A DNA stretch of 11,480 bases from JBHIET01 sp046760785 (lineage in GTDB: Bacteria > Chloroflexota > Anaerolineae > B4-G1), in the NCBI GenBank assembly GCA_046760785.1, contig JBHIET010000095.1, positions 1 to 11,480 on the forward strand, in the 5' to 3' direction. Under the pieces are notes generated by a model, which saw only the letters and a program-made list of their open reading frames with translations, made no database searches and had not been told where the DNA came from. Numbering within the stretch: the stretch's first letter is position 1; every line of letters starts with the position of its first letter. Made by a program: the position numbers and the translations under genes. Positions 6,022-11,480 of the stretch are shown piece by piece.

Positions 6022-7041
6022 CTATTTCCCTGCCATCAACTTCACCAGGTCGGCCATACGTACCGAGAAGGCCCATTCGTTGTCGTACCAGGCGAGTACC
6101 TTGAAGAAGTCATTGCCTATGGCCATCGTGCTGGGTGCATCGAAGATGGATGAGCGGTCATCGCCCTTAAAGTCCATGCTGACCAGCGGCTCCTCGGAAT
6201 AGCCCAGGATGCCCTTCATTGGGCCTTCGGAAGCAGCCTTCATTGCCGCGTTGATCGCCTCGATGCTGGTCGGTTTCTCCAGCAGCACTACCAGGTCAAC
6301 GATTGAGACAGTTGGCGTGGGGACGCGCAGAGACATGCCGTTCATCTTGCCATCCAGTTCGGGCAGAACCAGGCCAATCGCCTTAGCAGCGCCGGTGGTG
6401 GTGGGGATCATGTTGAGGGCGGCAGCCCGCGCCCGCCGCAGGTCCCGGTGGGCCAGGTCCAGGATGCGCTGGTCGTTGGTGTAGGAGTGGATGGTGGTCA
6501 TCAAACCCTTGGCGATGCCGAAGTTGTCGTGCAACACCTTGGCGACGGGAGCCAGGCAGTTGGTAGTGCATGAGCCCATCGAGATGATGCGGTGGTTCGC
6601 CGGATCGTACTTCTCGTCGTTCACGCCCAGTACCACCGTCAGGTCCACGCTGTCGGCTGGTCTGGCCGGGGCACTGATGATGACCTTCTTCGCCCCCGCC
6701 GGGTCAATGTGCGCTGCGGCCTTCTTTCCATCGCGGAAGACGCCGGTGGATTCGATCACGACCTCCACGCCCAGGTCACCCCAGGGTAGTTTCGCTGGGT
6801 CGCGCTCGGCGAAGACCTTGATGCGGTCGCCGTCCACGATGATGTCCCCTTCGACCACCTCAACCGTACCGGTGTACTTGCCGAAGTTAGAATCGTACTT
6901 GAACAGATGCGCATTGGTCTCGGGCGGGAAAAGGTCATTGATAGCGACGACGTCAAACTCGTCGCGGTAGTTCTCCTTCATCGCCTTGAGTACCTGTCGG
7001 CCGATACGGCCAAAACCGTTGATACCTACTTTCACTGTCAT
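6022..7041 (-). CDS. gap: Glyceraldehyde-3-phosphate dehydrogenase, type I
   Basis: Oxidative phosphorylation of glyceraldehyde 3-phosphate to 1,3-bisphosphoglycerate. The 339 residues have the Rossmann start VGINGFGRIGR (5-15), AINDL (33-37) with the Asp typical of NAD specificity, ESTGVFRDGKKAAAHI (97-112), the active-site SCTTNCLAPV (157-166) with Cys158, HSYTNDQ with His185, and the C-terminal WYDNEW (318-323). The residues before the active site are SMG rather than the common SNA, and WYDNEWAF replaces WYDNEWGY. Both are conservative-looking variants. Two start codons are close together: ATG 7047 lies 1 base after AGGAG, while ATG 7041 lies 7 bases after it and gives the standard MTVKVGINGFGRIGR, so 7041 is preferred. 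The MNT-HEPN gene follows after 94 bases. The 165-base gap upstream holds a dispersed repeat and no clear promoter. Confidence 0.97.
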   Translation of the reverse strand: MTVKVGINGFGRIGRQVLKAMKENYRDEFDVVAINDLFPPETNAHLFKYDSNFGKYTGTVEVVEGDIIVDGDRIKVFAERDPAKLPWGDLGVEVVIESTGVFRDGKKAAAHIDPAGAKKVIISAPARPADSVDLTVVLGVNDEKYDPANHRIISMGSCTTNCLAPVAKVLHDNFGIAKGLMTTIHSYTNDQRILDLAHRDLRRARAAALNMIPTTTGAAKAIGLVLPELDGKMNGMSLRVPTPTVSIVDLVVLLEKPTSIEAINAAMKAASEGPMKGILGYSEEPLVSMDFKGDDRSSIFDAPSTMAIGNDFFKVLAWYDNEWAFSVRMADLVKLMAGK

Positions 7042-7083
7042 CGTCATGCTCCTTTCATCCGTGGTTTATGGAACCATAGTCTG

Positions 7084-7126
7084 TCTCGATACGCGCCTAG
7101 GGCACTACTCGACCAGCGGCGCTCAG
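7084..7126. repeat. Dispersed repeat copy between yvcK and gap
   Basis: TCTCGATACG at 7084-7093, ACTACTCGACCAGCGGCGCTCAG to 7126. The same core (TCTCGATACG...CTACTCGACTGGCGGTGCTTAG) recurs at 11384-11420 in the same orientation, with a few extra bases in the middle of this copy. It lies in the gap between two genes, as expected for a REP-like intergenic element. Confidence 0.6.
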
Positions 7127-7212
7127 TTGCATGTGGTGGCGAGTTTCGCGTCATTGCGGAAGTTCTTTTCGGGCCCGCAGTTTACTGTGCTTGGCGGACT
7201 GCCACTGTGCAT

Positions 7213-8535
7213 TTACCGTTCTGAGACCAGTTGCACCAGTGCCCGCGCCAGTTTGTCGCTGTCGTGACGCCAGGGGTGGGCATGATCTATCAAGTCGGCG
7301 GTGACTACTCGGTATCCTGCATTGAGCGGGAAGTCCGCCGGCACCAGAGCGACCCCGGCGGGCGCATCGAAATCCACGTCCAGGTTGTCGTTGGCCAGTA
7401 CCACCGGGAAGAGGTCGGCACCCATGTGTGTCTCCAGTGCCGTGACGTGCTCGCCCGCGCTGTACCCCTCCGTCTCGCCGCGCTGGGTGGCGACGTTGCA
7501 CACGTAGACCTTGAGTGCCCGGCTGGCCGCGACCGCTCGCGCCACGTCAGGCACGAGCAGGTTGGGAAGGACACTGGTGTAGAGGCTGCCGGGGCCAGCC
7601 ACGATCAGGTCCGCCTCCAGCAGCGCGCTCACCGCGCCAGGGTAAGCCGGGGCGTCGTCAGGCTCCAAGTAGACCCGTTCGATGGCCCCACTTGCCTTGG
7701 TGATACTCGACTCACCGGCCACGCGACTAACTCCAACTGGCTCGGCTCGCAGATCGGCCATCAGTGTCACGTCGCATAGCGTGCTGGGCAGCACGCGCCC
7801 CTGCACTGCCAACACCCGCCCCGATTCCAGGATCGCCCGTTCGAAACTGCCAGTCACCTCCGCCATCGCGGTGATAAAGAGATTGCCAAAACTGTGGCCG
7901 TTGAGGCCGCTGTCATTGTCGCTCGTCCTGAGCGCCTGCCCTGAGTGTAGTCGAAGGGAAGCCCAAGGAAAGCGGTACTGGAACAACTGGGTCGTCAGCG
8001 CCTCGTCGTCGGCCAGCGCGGCGATGCAGTTACGGAAGTCGCCCGGAGGCAGCACGCCCAGTTCGCGCCGCAGTCTCCCTGAACTGCCCCCGTCGTCGGC
8101 GACGGTAACGATGGCGGTGATGTTGGAGGTGTACCGCTTGAGGCCGCGCAGAAGGACGGAAAGGCCGTGCCCACCGCCGATGGCGACCACCTTCGGCCCT
8201 CGCTCCCGCTGGCGATACTGATATACAGCTTTCACCAGCGTCTCTGGGTTGAGGTCCACGAATGGGGCCAGCAGCGCCCGATTGAGGCCGAGCAGCGCGA
8301 ACACCACTGCTACCACACCGACCAGTCCGAAGAGCCCAGCCCGTAGACCGCGTGGGATGAATTGAAAGGTCAGGAAGTAAAAGATGCTCGGCAAGGGGTA
8401 GAATTGCCTGAGCAGAAAGCTGAAGCCCAGGCTTAGAAACGTGATGCCACAGGCCAGAAGTAGCAGCCAGCGTTTGACCCCCATGCCGGGTGTCATCCAT
8501 TTAAGGATGGACTGGATGTGCCGACGGAGTTTCAT
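7213..8535 (-). CDS. yvcK: YvcK/GlmR-family (CofD-like) protein with N-terminal membrane anchor
   Basis: 440 residues. The C-terminal part (about 113-438) is the YvcK/UPF0052 fold: AIGGGHGLS (118-126), VTVADDGGSSGRLR (143-156), LPPGDFRNC (162-170), GHSFGNLF (213-220), GPGSLYTSVLPNLL (314-327) and CNVATQRGETEGY (346-358). In Bacillus and Mycobacterium this protein binds UDP-GlcNAc, is needed for growth on gluconeogenic carbon and for cell-wall precursor flow, and is phosphorylated by Ser/Thr kinases. Residues 22-42 and about 64-90 form two membrane segments that the roughly 320-residue Bacillus form lacks, so the nucleotide-binding part is likely tethered in the cytoplasm. Residues about 191-207 (core SLRLHSGQALRTS) are an in-frame insert encoded by a dispersed repeat. 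It has its own promoter at 8586-8614. No clear Shine-Dalgarno precedes the ATG. Confidence 0.92.
   Translation of the reverse strand: MKLRRHIQSILKWMTPGMGVKRWLLLLACGITFLSLGFSFLLRQFYPLPSIFYFLTFQFIPRGLRAGLFGLVGVVAVVFALLGLNRALLAPFVDLNPETLVKAVYQYRQRERGPKVVAIGGGHGLSVLLRGLKRYTSNITAIVTVADDGGSSGRLRRELGVLPPGDFRNCIAALADDEALTTQLFQYRFPWASLRLHSGQALRTSDNDSGLNGHSFGNLFITAMAEVTGSFERAILESGRVLAVQGRVLPSTLCDVTLMADLRAEPVGVSRVAGESSITKASGAIERVYLEPDDAPAYPGAVSALLEADLIVAGPGSLYTSVLPNLLVPDVARAVAASRALKVYVCNVATQRGETEGYSAGEHVTALETHMGADLFPVVLANDNLDVDFDAPAGVALVPADFPLNAGYRVVTADLIDHAHPWRHDSDKLARALVQLVSER
7923..7958. repeat. REP-like dispersed repeat inserted in frame in yvcK
   Basis: The plus strand reads CGTCCTGAGCGCCTGC followed by CCTGAGTGTAGTCGAAGGG. 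This is the CCTGAG/GTCGAAGGG type of bacterial dispersed repeat, related to the partial copies at 11286-11331 and 11459-11480. Read on the minus strand it encodes SLRLHSGQALRTS inside YvcK without breaking the frame, between the FQYRF and GLNGHSFGNL segments, which I would expect to lie close together in the family. Confidence 0.65.
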
Positions 8536-8585
8536 CGTTCGCTTCAGCTGTTTCTGTGTGCTTCATCTTTACCCGCAGCGACGCT

Positions 8586-8614
8586 ATTATAACCGAACGC
8601 GGTATGGACGTCAA
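8586..8614 (-). promoter_or_regulatory. yvcK: Near-consensus sigma-70 promoter for yvcK
   Basis: On the minus strand TTGACG (8614-8609, five of six consensus bases) is followed after exactly 17 bases by a perfect TATAAT (8591-8586). The expected start is near 8579, giving a leader of about 44 bases to the yvcK ATG at 8535. This makes yvcK the head of its own transcription unit, separate from the nucleotidyltransferase pair upstream. Confidence 0.75.
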
Positions 8615-8666
8615 CAGACGCTCCTCCACATTAGGACAATCGGCATTTTCCTTACCAACGCTCCCA

Positions 8667-8795
8667 GCCCTCGTCCTCGAGGGCGACGCAGGCAGGAAGT
8701 CCCATCAGAGGAGACTGCATTCGCGCTATGGGACGCCCCCGAGACGGGGGCTTTGAGCGCAAGAAAAGAATGCGATTGCCCTACCTCCGCATTCT
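8667..8795. other. Intergenic region with several, partly competing, inverted repeats
   Basis: GCCCTCG 8667-8673 pairs with CGAGGGC 8678-8684. GTCCCAT 8699-8705 pairs with ATGGGAC 8728-8734. GCATTCGCGCT 8717-8727 pairs with AGCGC 8756-8760 and GAATGC 8768-8773 across a 7-base bulge. GCCCCCG 8735-8741 pairs with CGGGGGC 8745-8751. AGAATGCG 8767-8774 pairs with CGCATTCT 8788-8795. The GAATGC block can join only one of two partners, and the 8699/8728 pairing crosses the 8717/8756 stem. A structured RNA, a terminator array or a repeat element would all fit; I do not recognise a known RNA family. Confidence 0.45.
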
Positions 8796-8804
8796 ACAGC
8801 ATAC

Positions 8805-8827
8805 GGGCCGGAGGTGAACTCCGGCCC
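8805..8827 (-). terminator. Hairpin directly after the CDP-alcohol transferase stop
   Basis: GGGCCGGAG (8805-8813) and CTCCGGCCC (8819-8827) form a perfect 9-bp GC-rich stem with a 5-base loop, two bases after the TGA at 8832-8830 on the minus strand. No U-run follows. Its position suggests it protects or ends the two-gene transcript, perhaps as a U-less terminator. Confidence 0.5.
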
Positions 8828-8829
8828 TT

Positions 8830-10188
8830 TCAACGCCAGTGCCCGTGGCCCTGGTCGGCCCGGCGCAGGTGGAGCGCGGCCTGGATGGTGTAGACAGCAG
8901 CGGTGATAGCGGCGTGCAGGGCCATGGTGAACGACGCCACCAGCGGCATGCCCAGCAGGATGCTCAATAGCAGGTGGAGAGAGTAGGTATTGCGCCGCCC
9001 GTCGAAGCGGCGGAACGCCTGGTCAAAGGGAGCGTAGTCAGCCATCGATATGCCAGTCACCTGCTTGAACTGCATAGAGACGTGGCGGGCGAAGGAGTCG
9101 CACAGCAGCATCACCGTACCGAGTGCCAGCGGGAGCAGACTCCCGGTCAGACGATATATCCCCCAGGCGAACCCGGCGTACCACGCCTGCTCGTACAGAC
9201 AGTCTAACGAATGTTCCAACTCGCCCAGTTTGGAGGTCAGTCCCTTGACCCGGGCCAACTTGCCATCCAGCCCATCCATTACGTTGACCACCAGCGCCAG
9301 CAGCACACCGGGCAACAGGTTGCCGCTCAGGAACAGCGCGGCCACGGCGAACCCAACCAGGCTGGTGAGTGCACTCACTTGATTGGGCGTGACAGGCAGG
9401 TCTGCGATGTGGTGTACGATCCAGTTTTCGATGGGACGATGAATGTACCAGGCGATGACGTCGAGCGTGCCCTTCTGTGCACTCTCGACGAGCGCATCTT
9501 TGCAGCGCCGCGCGTCGGCCGGCGTCCGGATGTGGAACCAGAGGGGGCGCACCGCCCGCCTGGAGCCAGGTATGTATGGATCAATGGCAGCTATGTCGAG
9601 GGCGGAGACGGGATGGGTCTGGGCCAGTTTGCTCAACTGACCGACCCATCCCCTTTCTCCCCACTCGCGAGGGACGCCCAACATGCGCGCCGGACAGACA
9701 GTCGCTCCAGCATACCCCCCGTTGGTCGTCGCAAGCCCTGTGCCGATGGCCTGCAATCGGCCACCCTCCACCGCCACGGGCACGGCCTGGGTGGACAGAG
9801 GCTGGCTGTCGTAGACCACGACGCACTCCTCTGGCTGCGCCAGCAGCGTGTGCAGGATCCGCCTGTCCAGGACGTAGTCACTTTCGACGACGAGGACACG
9901 CTGGTCAGGAGTTAGCCCTAAGCTCGCAGCGTTGCACTCGGAGTTTACCACGTCCACGGATAGCCCGAGGCGTTCGACCCCGCTCCGCACCGATTGTGGC
10001 CATTCCTGCGCAGGGTTTCTCGCGATGATGACGACGTCGCGCGGCCCGATGGCCCGCAACGTGCGCAGCAGCCTTTCGATCACCGGCATACCACACAGTC
10101 TGATTGCAGCACCTGCCCCGCCCTCGGCGCCCCCGGCGATGGGGATGACGGCGATGCGTGGGAGTGGTTGCCTCTTGTGGTGTGTCAT
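8830..10188 (-). CDS. Nucleotidyltransferase-like domain fused to a CDP-alcohol phosphatidyltransferase
   Basis: 452 residues in two parts. Residues 10-235 look like a sugar-phosphate nucleotidyltransferase, but the glycine-rich start reads IAGGAEGGAGAAIRL instead of GxGTRL...KP, so the domain may be inactive or altered. Residues about 250-440 are a membrane CDP-alcohol phosphatidyltransferase with helices at about 271-290, 291-304, 333-364 and 402-438. The metal motif starts canonically, DGLDGKLAR (305-313), then 8 residues to Gly322. The second half reads GELEHSLDC, so the Asp expected at Gly+4 is His326 and the one at Gly+8 is Cys330, unless a one-residue shift makes Glu325 and Asp329 the ligands. 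The layout recalls the bifunctional inositol-phosphate cytidylyltransferase/DIPP synthase. GGAGG lies 7 bases before this ATG and the previous gene stops 2 bases away. The frame is open up to 10509, but that part overlaps the preceding gene. Confidence 0.85.
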   Translation of the reverse strand: MTHHKRQPLPRIAVIPIAGGAEGGAGAAIRLCGMPVIERLLRTLRAIGPRDVVIIARNPAQEWPQSVRSGVERLGLSVDVVNSECNAASLGLTPDQRVLVVESDYVLDRRILHTLLAQPEECVVVYDSQPLSTQAVPVAVEGGRLQAIGTGLATTNGGYAGATVCPARMLGVPREWGERGWVGQLSKLAQTHPVSALDIAAIDPYIPGSRRAVRPLWFHIRTPADARRCKDALVESAQKGTLDVIAWYIHRPIENWIVHHIADLPVTPNQVSALTSLVGFAVAALFLSGNLLPGVLLALVVNVMDGLDGKLARVKGLTSKLGELEHSLDCLYEQAWYAGFAWGIYRLTGSLLPLALGTVMLLCDSFARHVSMQFKQVTGISMADYAPFDQAFRRFDGRRNTYSLHLLLSILLGMPLVASFTMALHAAITAAVYTIQAALHLRRADQGHGHWR

Positions 10189-10190
10189 AG

Positions 10191-10949
10191 TTACGCCTCC
10201 CCGTAGAGGGCTGGTTGAAAAAGCGACCTGCTGCGCGTCCGCAGCACGCGCTCGGCACGGCGCAGGTCTGCCGGAGTGTCCACGTCTGTCCAGAACAGGC
10301 CCGACACGTCGCAGGCTCTTAACCCGCTTCCATCCTCGATCAGCCACCGGCACGCCTGAGTGACTGTCGGTGCAGAGACTCCGGTCGCGCATAGAGTCTT
10401 CACCGCCTCGAAGATGGCCGGCGTCAGCCAGAACGTGCCTGTGTCCAGGCCGTTCCAGCGCGGAAGGTTCTTGCCGATGCGCTCGATCCGTCCCGTCAGG
10501 TCCACCCACACCTGGGTGGCCTCATCCACTTGGACGATGGGGGAGGGCTGACGGTCCACGCAAAGGGTATCCTGCGTGGGCTGTGTTGCCAGCAGGCGCC
10601 TGACCAGGCGGGGCGAGATCAGATGGTCGGCCATCGTCAGGATGAATGGCTCCTCTCCGACGGCCTCGCGTGCTGCGTAGAGGGAGAGGCCGTTGCCGTC
10701 GTACCTGTCTGGGCTCTCCACGTAGATCAGGCGCGCACTGCGATAGCAGGTCCCGCCCAGCGCGTGCCGAATCTGGTCACTCAGGTGTCCCACAACGATA
10801 ATCAGCTCGGTCACTCCTGCCTCGATCAGTGCGTGCAGCCCATACGTTACAATAGGGCATCCAGCGACTGCCACCAGTGGCTTGGGTGTATGGCGCGTGA
10901 GGGGATCGAGGCGGGTACCATCGCCGGCAGCCAAGATTACGCCTTTCAT
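10191..10949 (-). CDS. Sugar/polyol-phosphate nucleotidyltransferase (possible CTP:inositol-phosphate type)
   Basis: A 252-residue single-domain NTP transferase. It has the signature GVILAAGDGTRLDPLT (3-18) with KPL at 23-25, GNGLSLYAAREA (85-96), MADHL (106-110) with metal-binding Asp108, and WTDVDT (220-225). The NGxS-x-x-xAREA...F-LTMADH pattern is like that of inositol-1-phosphate and choline-phosphate cytidylyltransferases, so CTP and a phospho-alcohol are the likeliest substrates. That is inference from pattern, and a nucleotide-sugar role is not excluded. The frame runs back to 11000, but ATG 10949 follows AAGGAGG with 6 bases of spacing and gives the family N-terminus. It stops 2 bases before the fusion protein starts, so the two are surely co-translated. 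It could activate the alcohol that the downstream transferase uses. Confidence 0.88.
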   Translation of the reverse strand: MKGVILAAGDGTRLDPLTRHTPKPLVAVAGCPIVTYGLHALIEAGVTELIIVVGHLSDQIRHALGGTCYRSARLIYVESPDRYDGNGLSLYAAREAVGEEPFILTMADHLISPRLVRRLLATQPTQDTLCVDRQPSPIVQVDEATQVWVDLTGRIERIGKNLPRWNGLDTGTFWLTPAIFEAVKTLCATGVSAPTVTQACRWLIEDGSGLRACDVSGLFWTDVDTPADLRRAERVLRTRSRSLFQPALYGEA

Positions 10950-11063
10950 ATTGTACCTCCTTCCGCTATGCGTTCTGATCACTTGATACTGGGTGCTCAA
11001 TACTGGATGCTGGAGGATGCTGTGACGGCTCCCTCGACTGCATCGGGAGCTTCAGGTGAGCGA

Positions 11064-11142
11064 TTACAAAAAGACCAGCGCAGCAGCAGGCCGCTCCTGT
11101 CTGTTAAGACACCGGTATTTCATTTGTCGCTTCCTGCTGCTG
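11064..11142 (-). promoter_or_regulatory. Possible leader attenuator: 10-bp stem, U-run and short frame
   Basis: CAGCAGCAGG (11081-11090) and CCTGCTGCTG (11133-11142) are perfect inverted 10-mers. An inner stem TGTCT (11098-11102)/AGACA (11107-11111) lies in the 42-base loop. On the minus strand the outer stem is followed within 8 bases by TTTTT. A 19-codon frame (ATG 11123, AGGA about 8 bases before it, TAA 11064-11066) runs through the stem and ends right after the U-run. The arrangement resembles an attenuator upstream of the nucleotidyltransferase, but the trinucleotide repeats could make the stem fortuitous. Confidence 0.3.
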
Positions 11143-11285
11143 ACGGGGTTAGCTGACGGGTTCGGGTCGGAAGCCTGCCCTACTTATCGTACAGGCGAGA
11201 TTTTCCCCCTCGTGCTGCTTCCCCCGCTCCCCGGTTGGGGACTAGGCCCAATACCGTTCGGTCAGGAAAGCGAGCGCTGGTCGAG

Positions 11286-11331
11286 CGTCACCCTGAGTAG
11301 CGGAGTGTAGGCCCGAGGGACTGTATCGAGA
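11286..11331. repeat. Dispersed repeat copy (CCTGAGTAGCGGAGTGTAGG type)
   Basis: CGTCACCCTGAGTAGCGGAG is followed by TGTAGGCCCGAGGGACTGTATCGAGA. Its end GTATCGAGA (11323-11331) is the inverted form of the start of the copy at 11384, so the two copies face each other across 52 bases. It is related to the copy inside yvcK. Confidence 0.5.
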
Positions 11332-11383
11332 ATAAGCGGGCGGCTCTTGGGAGGTCTTGCTCGCATTCGGGCCAGCGCCTTGG

Positions 11384-11420
11384 TCTCGATACGCTACGCT
11401 ACTCGACTGGCGGTGCTTAG
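11384..11420. repeat. Dispersed repeat copy matching the one between yvcK and gap
   Basis: TCTCGATACGCTACGCTACT then CGACTGGCGGTGCTTAG. It shares the same start, middle and end with the 7084-7126 copy, in the same orientation. The inverted relationship with 11323-11331 suggests a paired element. Confidence 0.6.
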
Positions 11421-11458
11421 CCTAGTTTTCGCACTCCGCTAGCAGCTAAATCAGGCCA

Positions 11459-11480
11459 GTCGTCCTGAGTGCCGCGAAGC
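11459..11480. repeat. Partial dispersed repeat at the window edge
   Basis: GTCGTCCTGAGTGCCGCGAAG runs into the window end. It matches the CGTCCTGAG...CGAAG form of the copy at 7923-7958 and is cut by the window edge. Confidence 0.45.

Larger units (their letters stand above)
10950..11480. other. 531-bp region without a supported gene; repeats and structured leader
   Basis: No reading frame here looks coding on either strand. On the minus strand it carries a ribosome site for the gene at 10949. Around 10981-11022 are short direct repeats (GATACTGG, AATACTGG, GGATGCTG twice). GCTCCC (11028-11033) pairs with GGGAGC (11045-11050). A 10-bp stem with a U-run lies at 11064-11142, a repeated GCTGACGGG at about 11138-11160, and dispersed repeats occupy 11286-11480. 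No convincing promoter pair was found for the nucleotidyltransferase unit. Confidence 0.5.

Noticed and set aside
10189..10509. Upstream extension of the CDP-alcohol transferase frame to 559 residues
   Set aside because: The extension overlaps the preceding nucleotidyltransferase in another frame. GGAGG 7 bases before ATG 10188 and the family-like start support the shorter form.
10950..11000. Longer nucleotidyltransferase start at 11000
   Set aside because: A near-perfect AAGGAGG site sits 6 bases before ATG 10949, and the extra 17 residues are not part of the fold.
10981..11022. CRISPR-like direct repeats
   Set aside because: The units are 8 bp, imperfect and not evenly spaced by unique spacers; there are no cas genes.
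11056..11310. 84-codon plus-strand frame
   Set aside because: It runs through the stem region and into a dispersed repeat, has no ribosome site and no family resemblance.

Overview
The window is a GC-rich bacterial segment in which every convincing gene reads on the minus strand, so transcription runs from high to low coordinates. The content is a glycolytic cluster (gap, pgk, tpiA) sharing a strand with a membrane Ser/Thr kinase, a YvcK-family protein with an N-terminal membrane anchor, and dispersed repeats of the 'CCTGAG...GTCGAAGGG' and 'TCTCGATACG...CTACTCGAC' kind. This mix suggests an uncultured Chloroflexi (Anaerolineae-like) bacterium. That assignment is an inference from gene style; no marker gene here proves it.

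Layout in transcription order. (1) 11480-10950: no gene; copies of a dispersed repeat, direct repeats, and a long stem followed by a U-run. (2) 10949-8830: a two-gene unit, a sugar/polyol-phosphate nucleotidyltransferase followed 2 bp later by a fusion of a degenerate nucleotidyltransferase-like domain to a membrane CDP-alcohol phosphatidyltransferase. Together they could activate a phospho-alcohol with a nucleotide and transfer it to an acceptor. (3) 8829-8536: an intergenic stretch rich in inverted repeats, some mutually exclusive, ending in a near-consensus sigma-70 promoter. (4) 8535-7213: yvcK, carrying an in-frame insertion of a dispersed repeat. (5) 7047-354: gap, an MNT-HEPN fusion gene, pgk, a Ser/Thr kinase with TPRs, tpiA and a small M50-type membrane metallopeptidase. 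Spacing of 15 bp at pgk/kinase and at tpiA/peptidase suggests co-transcription. (6) 353-1: a fragment resembling a response-regulator C-terminus on the plus strand, and a clear minus-strand promoter with a Shine-Dalgarno site and short reading frames leaving the window.

The three glycolytic enzymes catalyse triose-phosphate isomerisation and the GAPDH and PGK steps. In other bacteria YvcK/GlmR proteins control carbon flux into cell-wall precursors and are phosphorylated by membrane Ser/Thr kinases, so a kinase inside this cluster next to yvcK suggests a link between kinase signalling, central carbon flow and the envelope. The most notable sequence-level observations are a -1 frameshift that removes the HEPN C-terminus from the MNT-HEPN gene, the repeat-derived peptide inside YvcK, the altered catalytic motif in the CDP-alcohol transferase, and the structured intergenic region before yvcK.
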